The position numbers were made by a program, and so were the translations under genes. A DNA stretch of 49,537 nucleotides from an uncultured Eubacteriales bacterium (GTDB lineage Bacteria; Bacillota; Clostridia; Oscillospirales; CAG-272): assembly GCA_905187695.1 (NCBI GenBank), contig CAJJIY010000009.1, positions 1 through 49,537 on the forward strand, in the 5' to 3' direction. Numbering within the stretch: position 1 is the first letter of the stretch; each line of letters starts with the position of its first letter. This document shows, in pieces, positions 1-7,180 of the stretch. The notes under the pieces are model-generated. The model made no database searches. It saw only the letters and a program-made list of their open reading frames with translations, and was not told where the DNA came from.

Positions 1-49
1 GTTTGGTTCCCGCGGGGCGTTTTATTCTTTTCAAATGCGGCAATTCCTC

Positions 50-766
50 TTAAACAAGGCTCTGCCTGGCGGAATGTGTCTCCGGATCATACTCCAGACC
101 GTTTACACCGGGAACCTCGGGAAGGGATCTGGCATTTTTTCCGCAACGCACATTGCAGGCTGTCGCCGCAAGCGCGGGCATTTTTTCTTCGCAGGGCCAA
201 TCCGTTTTCCGAACCAACACAAAAGAATACCGCTTGGTGTATGACTCTTCGTCCGAGTGGCACGGTCCGCCCTCATAATTTGAGTTAAACACGAAAACGA
301 GCCGGTTTTTCACCCAGACCAAACTCAGCAAGGACGCCTTGCCGTCCAACTGTTCATAGCTTTCATATCCCCAGCTACACACCAACAGCACATATTTTTC
401 AAAGTCGATGTTCAGCAGTTTTTCATACTCTGAAAGATTTGACTGATACACGGGTTGCCGTTGGATGGCCTCCAACAATTCTTCGGTGCTTTTAATAAAA
501 TCCCAGTTGGAGATTGCGCTTATGCTTCCTTTGCACGAGACCTCCAGCGCCAATTTGAAATCAATCGGAGTGCCGCCCAGTTGTGAGATCCGCTCTTTCT
601 GCTCCTTGGTGATCGAATTGGCTTCCCATTGGTTGACAGCCGCATTTTTGTCAATCTCAAACAGCGATTTTCCGGCATCTGTTTCTTCCGGTTTCTTTTT
701 GCAACCTGCCAGTGAGCCTAACAAAAGAAGAGCCAGAAAAAGTGCAATAAAGCGTCTTGTTTTCAT
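50..766 (-). CDS. Putative lipoprotein of unknown function
   Basis: A 238-residue secreted lipoprotein. The N-terminus has basic residues, a leucine-rich hydrophobic stretch and a lipobox LAGC followed by KKK, so the mature protein should be lipid-anchored on the outer face of the membrane. I chose the second of two close ATGs (MKTRRF) because the AAGGAG sits about seven bases before it; the first ATG (772) is almost touching it. The mature part has no motif I recognise. It contains scattered cysteines (CSWGYESYEQ, CNVRCGK) that could form disulfides. It is monocistronic behind its own promoter at 861-889. Function unknown. Confidence 0.8.
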   Translation of the reverse strand: MKTRRFIALFLALLLLGSLAGCKKKPEETDAGKSLFEIDKNAAVNQWEANSITKEQKERISQLGGTPIDFKLALEVSCKGSISAISNWDFIKSTEELLEAIQRQPVYQSNLSEYEKLLNIDFEKYVLLVCSWGYESYEQLDGKASLLSLVWVKNRLVFVFNSNYEGGPCHSDEESYTKRYSFVLVRKTDWPCEEKMPALAATACNVRCGKNARSLPEVPGVNGLEYDPETHSARQSLV

Positions 767-860
767 TCTCATTCTCCTTTGCTTTCATTTGATAGATTGT
801 GAAAATAAAAGCGGTACATTTCAGGCCGCGGATAAAAATCGGATGCCTCCCTTTGTTATC

Positions 861-889
861 AATATATCATATCGGCCAAAAATTGTCAA
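861..889 (-). promoter_or_regulatory. Promoter of the lipoprotein gene
   Basis: On the minus strand TTGACA (884-889), a 17-base spacer and TATATT (861-866): a near-consensus vegetative promoter about 95 bases before the lipoprotein start. Confidence 0.65.
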
Positions 890-910
890 CCGTTTTTGCT
901 CATTTTTCAA

Positions 911-949
911 AAAAGCGGCCATGAACGATGTTCGTTCATGGCCGCTTTT
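911..949 (-). terminator. Terminator of the AraC-SGNH operon
   Basis: An 18-base-pair perfect stem (911-928 with 932-949) with a 3-base loop. Read on the minus strand it is followed by a run of T residues, just after the SGNH hydrolase stop codon. Confidence 0.85.
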
Positions 950-954
950 GCTTT

Positions 955-1923
955 TTAAAGATGTTTTTCCATTTCGACAATCAGCCGCTCGGCGTAAAGA
1001 CTGAAACCAAGGTCATGCGGATGCAAAAATTCATCCGCGTAAAATTCCGGCATCGGCGGCTCCAACAGCAGTCCGTCCACCGGGATGAGCGAAAGGGAGA
1101 GGGCCAGTTCGCGGTAAAGATCGCAAAGATGCCCGAAATCGCCCATGGCTTTATCCCGATCGGCACGCCAGATGGGGGTGATGACAAAAATCTTTTTGCC
1201 CTGATACTTTTTCGCAATCAGCGAAAGGAAAGCGCGGGCGTGCGTCATAGCCTCATGGAAGGTTTTATAGTGGCCGTAATCGTTGGTGCCGTAAGCCACC
1301 GTGACAATATCCGGGTCAAACCCAATCTCGTCAAAAGTACTTTCGTGATAAAAGCCGCCTCCAACGCCCTGGATTATGCTGTCCGCGTCAAAATGATTGG
1401 TCACACGCCAGGCATAAGAAAAAGTATCGTGCGCCGAGTTCCACCCCTGTGTGATGGAATCACCGATCATCAGCATCCGGCATTTATGTTCGTGCGGGCG
1501 GCAGTAAGTGGCGTCCACCAGCTCCACAAAAGCAATCCGGCCGCCATCGTCATGGCTGGGCAGCGCCAGCGTCACGCGGCAGGAAGAAAGCGGGCGCGAA
1601 AGCGCGTCGCAAAGCGGCAGTTCGGCCACCTCGCCTTTTTCACGCAGTGTTTTCATGCGGTACTGCGCCCGGAACACGCCGTCGATCAGCACCTCGGTCT
1701 TGTTGCCGTCCGACAAAAGGAAGCGGATGGCCTTGGCGTCGGTATGAAAATCCAGTCGCACGCCGGTTGTCGAGCGCGCCCGGTCGCCCAGCACCGGTTC
1801 CAGTGCCTGCCAGGCGTTGATCTGTTTTTGCGTGCATTTGAAAAAGCGAAGGCCCTCCGGTTCTTCTCTGGTTTCAACCGCACCGAAGGCAACGGCCTTT
1901 AACTGTTCGTTCGTCAGTTTCAT
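955..1923 (-). CDS. SGNH/GDSL-family hydrolase (two-domain, cytoplasmic)
   Basis: A 322-residue esterase-type hydrolase. Residues from about 150 form the SGNH fold: block I GDSITQGW (nucleophile Ser), the GVGGG block, block III YGTNDYG, and block V DEFLHPHDLG with the Asp-x-x-His pair. The first 150 residues look like an accessory beta-rich domain as in acetylxylan-esterase-type (CE2-like) enzymes; this part is inference. There is no signal peptide, so it should act in the cytoplasm, probably removing acyl groups from imported sugars. Its ATG overlaps the stop of the AraC gene by four bases (ATGA), so the two are translationally coupled. Next to the divergent amino-sugar operon, deacylation of a carbohydrate is the likeliest job. 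Confidence 0.85.
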   Translation of the reverse strand: MKLTNEQLKAVAFGAVETREEPEGLRFFKCTQKQINAWQALEPVLGDRARSTTGVRLDFHTDAKAIRFLLSDGNKTEVLIDGVFRAQYRMKTLREKGEVAELPLCDALSRPLSSCRVTLALPSHDDGGRIAFVELVDATYCRPHEHKCRMLMIGDSITQGWNSAHDTFSYAWRVTNHFDADSIIQGVGGGFYHESTFDEIGFDPDIVTVAYGTNDYGHYKTFHEAMTHARAFLSLIAKKYQGKKIFVITPIWRADRDKAMGDFGHLCDLYRELALSLSLIPVDGLLLEPPMPEFYADEFLHPHDLGFSLYAERLIVEMEKHL

Positions 1924-2849
1924 TTTTTCTCCTCTTTCTTTGTGAAATGTGATGTCTCTTTTTCGTTCTTGCTCACGCTGAATGCGCGGCGGCGGTAGGC
2001 TGCGGGCGTGAACCCGACAGCACGCCGGAAAACTTTTGAAAAATAATTGGGATTGTCAAACCCGAGAAGTTCCGAAATTTCAGGCACCGACTGCCCGCTT
2101 TCCCGCAGCATTTTCTTGGCCGTTTCAATTTTGAGCGCACGGTAATATTCCATCACCCCGCGCCCGGTCTCGGCACGGAACTCCCTGAAAATATAAGAGC
2201 GGCTGTAGGAGGTTTCCCGGCAAATATCCTCCACCGTCAGTCGTCCGCAGACCGCTCCTTTGAGAATAGCGGTCACATCGGCCACCAGCTGACTTTTGAA
2301 TTCCGCTTCCGGCAAAAAGATGCGGTTTCCCTTCTCGGTCTCGGTAAGATCCCGCATCAGGTTGATCAGTAAAATTTCCAGATAATTTTTAATGAGCTGT
2401 TCCCCGCCCAGCGTGGGAGTGGGCAACAGTTGCAGTTTTTTCATATCCGGGTCGGAATACGGAATATCAAAAGTGCGTTTGGCCTCTTTGGTGATCTGAT
2501 AAATAAGATCCACGCACGCGGGAGAGGGACGAACCCTCCGTCCGGCAAAAAAGCCCATCGCCGCCGATTTGCACTCAAAAGAAATGATAAATACATTCGG
2601 CGCACGCTCCCCGTTGGCACGAAGCGCGTGAAATTCCCCCGGCCGGTGAAAAATCATCTCGCCGGGCAACAGTTCCCGCTCGCTTTCACCCGCGCGGCAG
2701 AAAACGCTCTCGCGGTCGGCAAAGACCAACTCCCAGAAATCATGCGATTCACCCGCCGAGGCAAAATCTTTTTTGAACTCGAAATAGTGGATCGTCACAA
2801 TACGGTGAATCGTGATCAGATTTTCGATTTTGTGTCTGAAGTATTTCAT
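1920..2849 (-). CDS. AraC-family transcriptional regulator
   Basis: A 309-residue one-component sugar regulator. The N-terminal half is a cupin-like sensing domain (motif around LLPGEMIFHRPGEFHAL). The C-terminal 100 residues hold the two helix-turn-helix units typical of AraC proteins (LTVEDICRETSYSRSYIFREF and the second unit ending GFDNPNYFSKVFRRAVGFTP). I chose ATG at 2849 (MKYFRHKI). No Shine-Dalgarno precedes it and the -10 box lies only about seven bases upstream, so the mRNA may be leaderless; a TTG at 2867 is the alternative. It is divergent from the PIG-L operon and likely controls it as well as its own SGNH partner. Confidence 0.9.
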   Translation of the reverse strand: MKYFRHKIENLITIHRIVTIHYFEFKKDFASAGESHDFWELVFADRESVFCRAGESERELLPGEMIFHRPGEFHALRANGERAPNVFIISFECKSAAMGFFAGRRVRPSPACVDLIYQITKEAKRTFDIPYSDPDMKKLQLLPTPTLGGEQLIKNYLEILLINLMRDLTETEKGNRIFLPEAEFKSQLVADVTAILKGAVCGRLTVEDICRETSYSRSYIFREFRAETGRGVMEYYRALKIETAKKMLRESGQSVPEISELLGFDNPNYFSKVFRRAVGFTPAAYRRRAFSVSKNEKETSHFTKKEEKK

Positions 2850-2855
2850 GGATAT

Positions 2856-2884
2856 AGCATAACACAATTTTCCCTTTTTGACAA
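2856..2884 (-). promoter_or_regulatory. Promoter of the araC-type gene
   Basis: Minus strand TTGTCA (2879-2884), 17 bases, TATGCT (2856-2861). Transcription would begin at or next to the ATG at 2849. Confidence 0.5.
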
Positions 2885-2920
2885 GTAGACTTTTTTACTT
2901 TTCTTCATGACTTTTCTTTC

Positions 2921-2949
2921 TTGTAAAGTCAGAGCGGTTTTTTTATAAT
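2921..2949 (+). promoter_or_regulatory. Promoter of the amino-sugar operon
   Basis: TTGTAA (2921-2926), 17-base spacer, TATAAT (2944-2949). It sits in the divergent region shared with the AraC-type regulator, the expected place for its operator. Confidence 0.6.
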
Positions 2950-2995
2950 GAAAACAGAAAAACCGGCAAACGGTTTTGAAAAAGGAGGTATTTCC

Positions 2996-3700
2996 ATGAA
3001 TGTTCTGGCCATCGGCGCCCATCCGGACGATATTGAAATCGCCTGCGCGGGGACGCTTGCCAAATGCGTGAAACGGGGCGACCGGGTAACGGTCTGCCAT
3101 GTCTCGACCGGCAATCTCGGTCATGTGGTGATTCCGCCCGACGAACTGACCCTCATCCGTGCAGAAGAAGCTAGAAAAGCCGGTTCCATGGCCGGTATCA
3201 AGGTGATCTGCGCAGGTTTTAACGATCTGGATATTTTTGACGGCGGCAAAGAAGCGCGCGACCGCATTGTGGATGTTATCAAGGCCGCCGACCCGGATTT
3301 CATCATCACGCACAACCCGGACGACTATATGCCCGACCACACCGCCGTGTCCCGGCTGGTTTTCGATGCCAGTTTTGCCGCTACGCTTCCCAATTACAAG
3401 AGCCGTGAAAAGAATCCGGCCCGGCTGGTTCCGATCTATTATATGGACACGCTGGCCGGCGTCAACTTCGTTCCCACCGAGTTTGTGGACATTACCGATG
3501 AAATTGACCTCAAGCTCCGGATGCTCAACTGTCATGAAAGCCAGATCGTCTGGATGCGGGATCATGACGGCATTGATTTCCCGGATATGGTGCGCACCTG
3601 CTCGCGTTATCGCGGTTATCAGTGCGGCGCAAATTATGCCGAAGGATTCCGCCAGTGCAATGTTTATCTGAAGGGCACCGCCAAGCGGTTGCTCCCCTGA
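2996..3700 (+). CDS. PIG-L/LmbE-family N-acetylglucosaminyl deacetylase
   Basis: A 234-residue zinc-dependent deacetylase. Family members remove the N-acetyl group from GlcNAc-containing substrates. The zinc and catalytic motif AHPDD is at residues 8-12, followed by IE; the second conserved motif reads HNPDDYMPDHTAV and supplies the further His ligands. No signal peptide. The start at 2996 is set by AAAGGAGG; an upstream in-frame ATG at 2948 overlaps the -10 box. It is the first gene of a four-gene operon with a NagB-like isomerase, a PfkB kinase and an aldolase. PIG-L enzymes normally act on unphosphorylated sugars or glycosides, unlike NagA. The exact substrate is not visible. Confidence 0.88.
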   Translation: MNVLAIGAHPDDIEIACAGTLAKCVKRGDRVTVCHVSTGNLGHVVIPPDELTLIRAEEARKAGSMAGIKVICAGFNDLDIFDGGKEARDRIVDVIKAADPDFIITHNPDDYMPDHTAVSRLVFDASFAATLPNYKSREKNPARLVPIYYMDTLAGVNFVPTEFVDITDEIDLKLRMLNCHESQIVWMRDHDGIDFPDMVRTCSRYRGYQCGANYAEGFRQCNVYLKGTAKRLLP

Positions 3701-3713
3701 AAGGAGAAAGAAA

Positions 3714-4658
3714 ATGGATTTTAACTCAACACTCAAAGGCAGTCTGCTGGAAGGTTTTTATCCCAAGGGATGGGATTTTACGAAAATCGACGCCTGTTGC
3801 GCGCACAAGCCGGAAGAAATTTTTGACCGGCAGGACTTTTGGCATCCCGGCTTTTCACCGGTCTCCTGCCGGAATGTGGCGGAATTTGATGTCATGATGG
3901 GCCATGAAATCGCCAACGAGATCCGGAAGGCCAACGCCGAGCAAAGAGAAATCGCCTTCATTTTGCCGGTCGGCCCGATGGGAATGTACAAGTGGGCGGT
4001 CTACTTTCTGCGCGAATGGGGAGAAAACTGTGCCCGGGTGTGGTGCTTCAATATGGACGAATGGGCAGACGGAGAAGGAAACACCATCACGGGCGAAGCG
4101 TCCTTCCAGTCGGCTATGGAAAACGCATTTTATAATCCGCTGGGCGAGCTGACCGTGCCGCCTTCTCAGCGCAATTTCGCCACCCGTGAAAACCTGCCGA
4201 CTTATCCGGAAAAGATCGCGGCACTGCGTGCACGCGGCGCAAAACTGGTGCTGGTTTACGGCATCGGCCGGATGTGCCACATTGCTTTCTGGGAGCCGAT
4301 GATCGGCGCGGAATTTGAAAAAGACAGCGAATGGCTGAAACAGCCCTATCGCATCGGGGTACAGCTTCACCCGCTCACCATTGAGCAGAACGCCATCACT
4401 TCCTTTAAATCCCGCACCAGTCTGGTCCCCTGCCGCGCCAACACGGTCGGTCCCGCCCTGCTCTTTTCGGCCGATTACGCCATCGGCGGCGCGGACGGTG
4501 CGCTCTCGCGCGGAATGCAGTGGCAGGGTATGTCGCTCTGGATGACCCTCCGGTACGCTCCCACCCGTTTTGTCACCTCCAGCTACATCCCCACACTCCC
4601 CGGAAAACTTTTCTTCCTTTCCGAGCTTGCGGGGCCGCTGGTGCCCGAAGCCAACTGA
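3714..4658 (+). CDS. Divergent NagB-like glucosamine-6-phosphate deaminase/isomerase
   Basis: A 314-residue member of the NagB/RpiA sugar-isomerase fold. NMDEW matches the NagB segment containing the general-base Asp. GIGRMCHIAFWEP lines up with the NagB catalytic loop (GIGxDGHIAFxEP), keeping the His and Glu but replacing the Asp by Met and the next Gly by Cys. It is longer than NagB (about 240-265 residues). The likely role is converting an amino sugar or its phosphate to a ketose with release of ammonia, but the altered catalytic loop makes the substrate uncertain. It starts 13 bases after the deacetylase, behind GGAGAAAG, and runs into the PfkB gene with one base between stop and start. 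Confidence 0.75.
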   Translation: MDFNSTLKGSLLEGFYPKGWDFTKIDACCAHKPEEIFDRQDFWHPGFSPVSCRNVAEFDVMMGHEIANEIRKANAEQREIAFILPVGPMGMYKWAVYFLREWGENCARVWCFNMDEWADGEGNTITGEASFQSAMENAFYNPLGELTVPPSQRNFATRENLPTYPEKIAALRARGAKLVLVYGIGRMCHIAFWEPMIGAEFEKDSEWLKQPYRIGVQLHPLTIEQNAITSFKSRTSLVPCRANTVGPALLFSADYAIGGADGALSRGMQWQGMSLWMTLRYAPTRFVTSSYIPTLPGKLFFLSELAGPLVPEAN

Positions 4659-4659
4659 G

Positions 4660-5619
4660 ATGCCGCGCGGAATTGCTGTGGCCGGCACGGCGCTGGCCGA
4701 CCGGATCCTCACGATCCCGGCTTATCCGTCGGCCGGCGAACTCACCGTCATCCGTTCGCTGCAGACAGCCGTAGGCGGCTGTGTGCCGAATGTGGCCGTG
4801 GATTTGCGCATATTGGACCCGACGCTTCCCGTCTTTGCCGCGGCACGCGTCGGGAGAGACGAAAACGGCGCGCTCATTGAGCGGACGCTTTCCGCCCACG
4901 GCGTTCATACCGGAAATCTCCGGAAAAGTGAGGCTCCCACCGATTTTACCGAGGTCATGAGTGTGCCGGGCGGTCAGCGCACTTTCTTTACCTACAGCGG
5001 CGCCGGCGGAGAATTTTCGACAGATGACCTTGATTTTGATACCCTGCCGGTCTCCCAGTTGCATCTGGGCTATTTTCTGCTGTTGCCGCGCGTGGACGCC
5101 GGAGAGGGAGAAAAAATCCTCGCAGCCGCAAAAGCACGCGGCATCCGCACCTCCATCGATCTGGTCAGCGAACATTCCGACCGTTACCGTTCGGTTGTCC
5201 TGCCGGTTCTGCCGTTGGTGGATGATCTCATCATCAACGAGACCGAGGCCGGCGCGCTGACCGGTCTTCCGCCCGAACCCGCCAAAATGCGGGAAGCGGC
5301 CGAAATACTCCGCGCGGCGGGGGCAGGACGCGTCATCATCCATTTCAAAACCGGCGCGGTCTGTCTTTCCGATGATGGCTTTTGCAAGTACCCTGCCATT
5401 GACATCCCCCCCGAAAAAATTCTGGGCACGACCGGCGCGGGCGACGCCTTCTGCGCCGGCGCACTGCTGGCTATCGAGCGCGGCGCGCGTGATCCGGAAA
5501 TTCTTGAGATCGCCTCGATCGCGGCACTGGGCGCACTGCTTTCCCCGGACGCAACCGGAGGTATGAAACCGCTTTCCGTGCTTCGCAAAATGGCCGGAAA
5601 GGACAAGAAAGGAAATTAA
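4660..5619 (+). CDS. PfkB-family carbohydrate kinase
   Basis: A 319-residue ribokinase/PfkB-fold kinase that transfers phosphate from ATP to a sugar or sugar phosphate. The C-terminal signature GTTGAGDAFCAGAL holds the anion-hole glycines and the catalytic Asp; NETEAGALTG is the usual mid-protein NxxE motif. ATG at 4660 lies one base after the NagB-like stop, so translation is coupled; an in-frame ORF extends upstream inside the NagB-like gene but lacks the family N-terminus (GTALADRI). In this operon it should phosphorylate the ketose or ketose phosphate made upstream so that the aldolase that follows can cleave it. Confidence 0.88.
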   Translation: MPRGIAVAGTALADRILTIPAYPSAGELTVIRSLQTAVGGCVPNVAVDLRILDPTLPVFAAARVGRDENGALIERTLSAHGVHTGNLRKSEAPTDFTEVMSVPGGQRTFFTYSGAGGEFSTDDLDFDTLPVSQLHLGYFLLLPRVDAGEGEKILAAAKARGIRTSIDLVSEHSDRYRSVVLPVLPLVDDLIINETEAGALTGLPPEPAKMREAAEILRAAGAGRVIIHFKTGAVCLSDDGFCKYPAIDIPPEKILGTTGAGDAFCAGALLAIERGARDPEILEIASIAALGALLSPDATGGMKPLSVLRKMAGKDKKGN

Positions 5620-5620
5620 A

Positions 5621-6460
5621 ATGCTGGTTCGTTTGCGTGATCTGCTGAAAAAAGCACAACAGGAACACTATGCGGTGGGTCTTTTCAACACCACCGATAC
5701 CGATCTGCTCTCCGGCGTACTGGCCGCCGCCGAAAAACTGCGTGCACCCGTTATTATCGGCACGGCGGAAGTGCTCCTTCCTTACGGGCCGCTCCCGCTC
5801 ATCGCCCCCGCTCTCCGGGAAGCCGCCCGCCGTGCCAGCGTACCGGTGGCACTGCATTATGACCACGGACTGACCTTTGAGCGATGCATGGAGGCTCTTT
5901 CTCTTGGCTTTACCTCGGTCATGTTCGACGCCTCGGCCAAAGACCCCGAAACCAACTTCCGCGAAACCCGCGAGATCGTGAAAATCGCTCACGCATTCGG
6001 CGCGGATGTGGAGGGAGAGATCGGCCATGTCGGGGAAGCCGCAACCGGGGACAATATCAAAGACGACCTGTACACCACCGTGGAGGAAGCGCTCTCCTTT
6101 ATTGACAATACCGGAGTCGATGCGCTGGCCGTTGCCATCGGCACGGCACACGGCGTCTACCGGGAAAAACCGAATCTAAATCTCACCCGTCTGCGGGAGA
6201 TCCGCGCCGCCACGGATGTACCGCTGGTTCTGCACGGCGGAAGCGGCCTTTCGGATGAGGATTTTAAAAATACCGTGCGGGACGGCATCGCCAAAGTCAA
6301 TATTTTTACCGACCTTTGCCTGGCCGCCGACCGTGCCGCCGCCGATTGCGTGAAAAACGGCGTCGGTTTCCTTGAGGCGCGGCAACAAAAAGTGGCGGCC
6401 GTAGCCGCCGCAGTCGAAAAGAAAATACGCCTTTTCGGTTCGGCCGGGAAAGCCGACTGA
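5621..6460 (+). CDS. Class II fructose/tagatose-bisphosphate aldolase
   Basis: A 279-residue zinc-dependent aldolase cleaving a ketose 1,6-bisphosphate to DHAP and glyceraldehyde 3-phosphate. Zinc ligands and active-site loops are visible in order: YDHG, EIGHVGEA, GTAHGVY, and LHGGSGL followed by KVNIFTD. The length fits the GatY/KbaY/FbaA group. It begins one base after the PfkB stop and is the last gene of the operon, followed by a strong terminator at 6464. Whether the true substrate is fructose- or tagatose-1,6-bisphosphate cannot be told from the sequence. Confidence 0.9.
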   Translation: MLVRLRDLLKKAQQEHYAVGLFNTTDTDLLSGVLAAAEKLRAPVIIGTAEVLLPYGPLPLIAPALREAARRASVPVALHYDHGLTFERCMEALSLGFTSVMFDASAKDPETNFRETREIVKIAHAFGADVEGEIGHVGEAATGDNIKDDLYTTVEEALSFIDNTGVDALAVAIGTAHGVYREKPNLNLTRLREIRAATDVPLVLHGGSGLSDEDFKNTVRDGIAKVNIFTDLCLAADRAAADCVKNGVGFLEARQQKVAAVAAAVEKKIRLFGSAGKAD

Positions 6461-6463
6461 GGA

Positions 6464-6495
6464 AAAAGCCGCTTTGCGCTTGCAAAGCGGCTTTT
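6464..6495 (+). terminator. Terminator of the amino-sugar operon
   Basis: A 14-base-pair perfect stem (6464-6477 with 6482-6495), loop GCTT, with the arm ending TTTT. The 3' arm also contains the -35 box of the next promoter. Confidence 0.85.
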
Positions 6496-6508
6496 GTTAT
6501 GATATAAT
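6480..6508 (+). promoter_or_regulatory. Promoter of the second SGNH hydrolase gene
   Basis: TTGCAA (6480-6485), 17 bases, TATAAT (6503-6508). It overlaps the preceding terminator hairpin. Confidence 0.6.
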
Positions 6509-6531
6509 AGGGGCAAAAAGGAGTGATTTCC

Positions 6532-7128
6532 ATGAAAATTGCCTGCATCGGAGACAGCCTTACAGAAGGCGATTACGGCGTATCCGGGAAAGTCGGCATT
6601 GCCAATGTTCACAAGGAAAATTATCCGTATTTTCTTGCAAAAATGACGGGAGATACCGTGCTCAATTTCGGGAAATGCGGCGCGCGCGCCGGCACCTATC
6701 TCTCCCAATACGAAAAACTGAATCCGGATCTCTCGGATGTTTCGCTCGTTCTGGTCATGCTCGGGACAAACGGCGGCTTTGACAAAGACGCAGACACCCC
6801 CGATAACCGGGCTTTTGAAACGCTTCTCGCGCGCCTTCACCAAGACGCGCCGCACGCCAGAATTCTTTTGTGCACGCCGCCCCATGTCACCGAAAACCCG
6901 GCGCTGTCGGGTTGCGGTCTTTCGGCGCGTGTGGAAAAAAGCGTGGCGTATGTGCGGGATTTTGCCGCTAAAAACAACTATCCTCTCCTGGAAACCGCCC
7001 GGATTCCGGATTTTTGCGCCGAAAATGAAAGCCTTTATCAGGCCAACGACGGCGTGCATTTTGTAGAGGCCGGTTACCGCCGTCTTGCGGCCTTTTTTGC
7101 CGAAGCCATTAAACCCTATCGGGTATAA
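6532..7128 (+). CDS. SGNH/GDSL-family hydrolase (small, cytoplasmic)
   Basis: A 198-residue single-domain SGNH hydrolase. GDSLTEGDYG carries the nucleophilic Ser near the N-terminus, NFGKCGARAG gives the Gly block, MLGTNGG the Asn block, and DGVHFVEAGY the Asp/His pair. No signal peptide. ATG at 6532 follows AAAAGGAG at good spacing. It resembles lysophospholipase/acyl-esterase type enzymes such as TesA/TAP. It has its own promoter and terminator, so it is a single-gene unit although it sits beside the sugar operon. The substrate is unknown. Confidence 0.82.
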   Translation: MKIACIGDSLTEGDYGVSGKVGIANVHKENYPYFLAKMTGDTVLNFGKCGARAGTYLSQYEKLNPDLSDVSLVLVMLGTNGGFDKDADTPDNRAFETLLARLHQDAPHARILLCTPPHVTENPALSGCGLSARVEKSVAYVRDFAAKNNYPLLETARIPDFCAENESLYQANDGVHFVEAGYRRLAAFFAEAIKPYRV

Positions 7129-7148
7129 CCGTTTCTTCCCGAAAAGAA

Positions 7149-7180
7149 GCCGCGCAACCAAGGTTGCGCGGCGTTTTTTA
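7149..7180 (+). terminator. Terminator after the small SGNH hydrolase gene
   Basis: Eleven-base inverted repeat (7149-7159 with 7162-7172) followed by GTTTTTTATT. The T run overlaps the stop codon of the convergent CNNM/CorC gene. Confidence 0.8.

Noticed and set aside
2948..2995. Upstream ATG extending the PIG-L deacetylase by 16 codons
   Set aside because: The ATG overlaps the -10 box, and the strong AAAGGAGG lies inside the extension directly before the second ATG.
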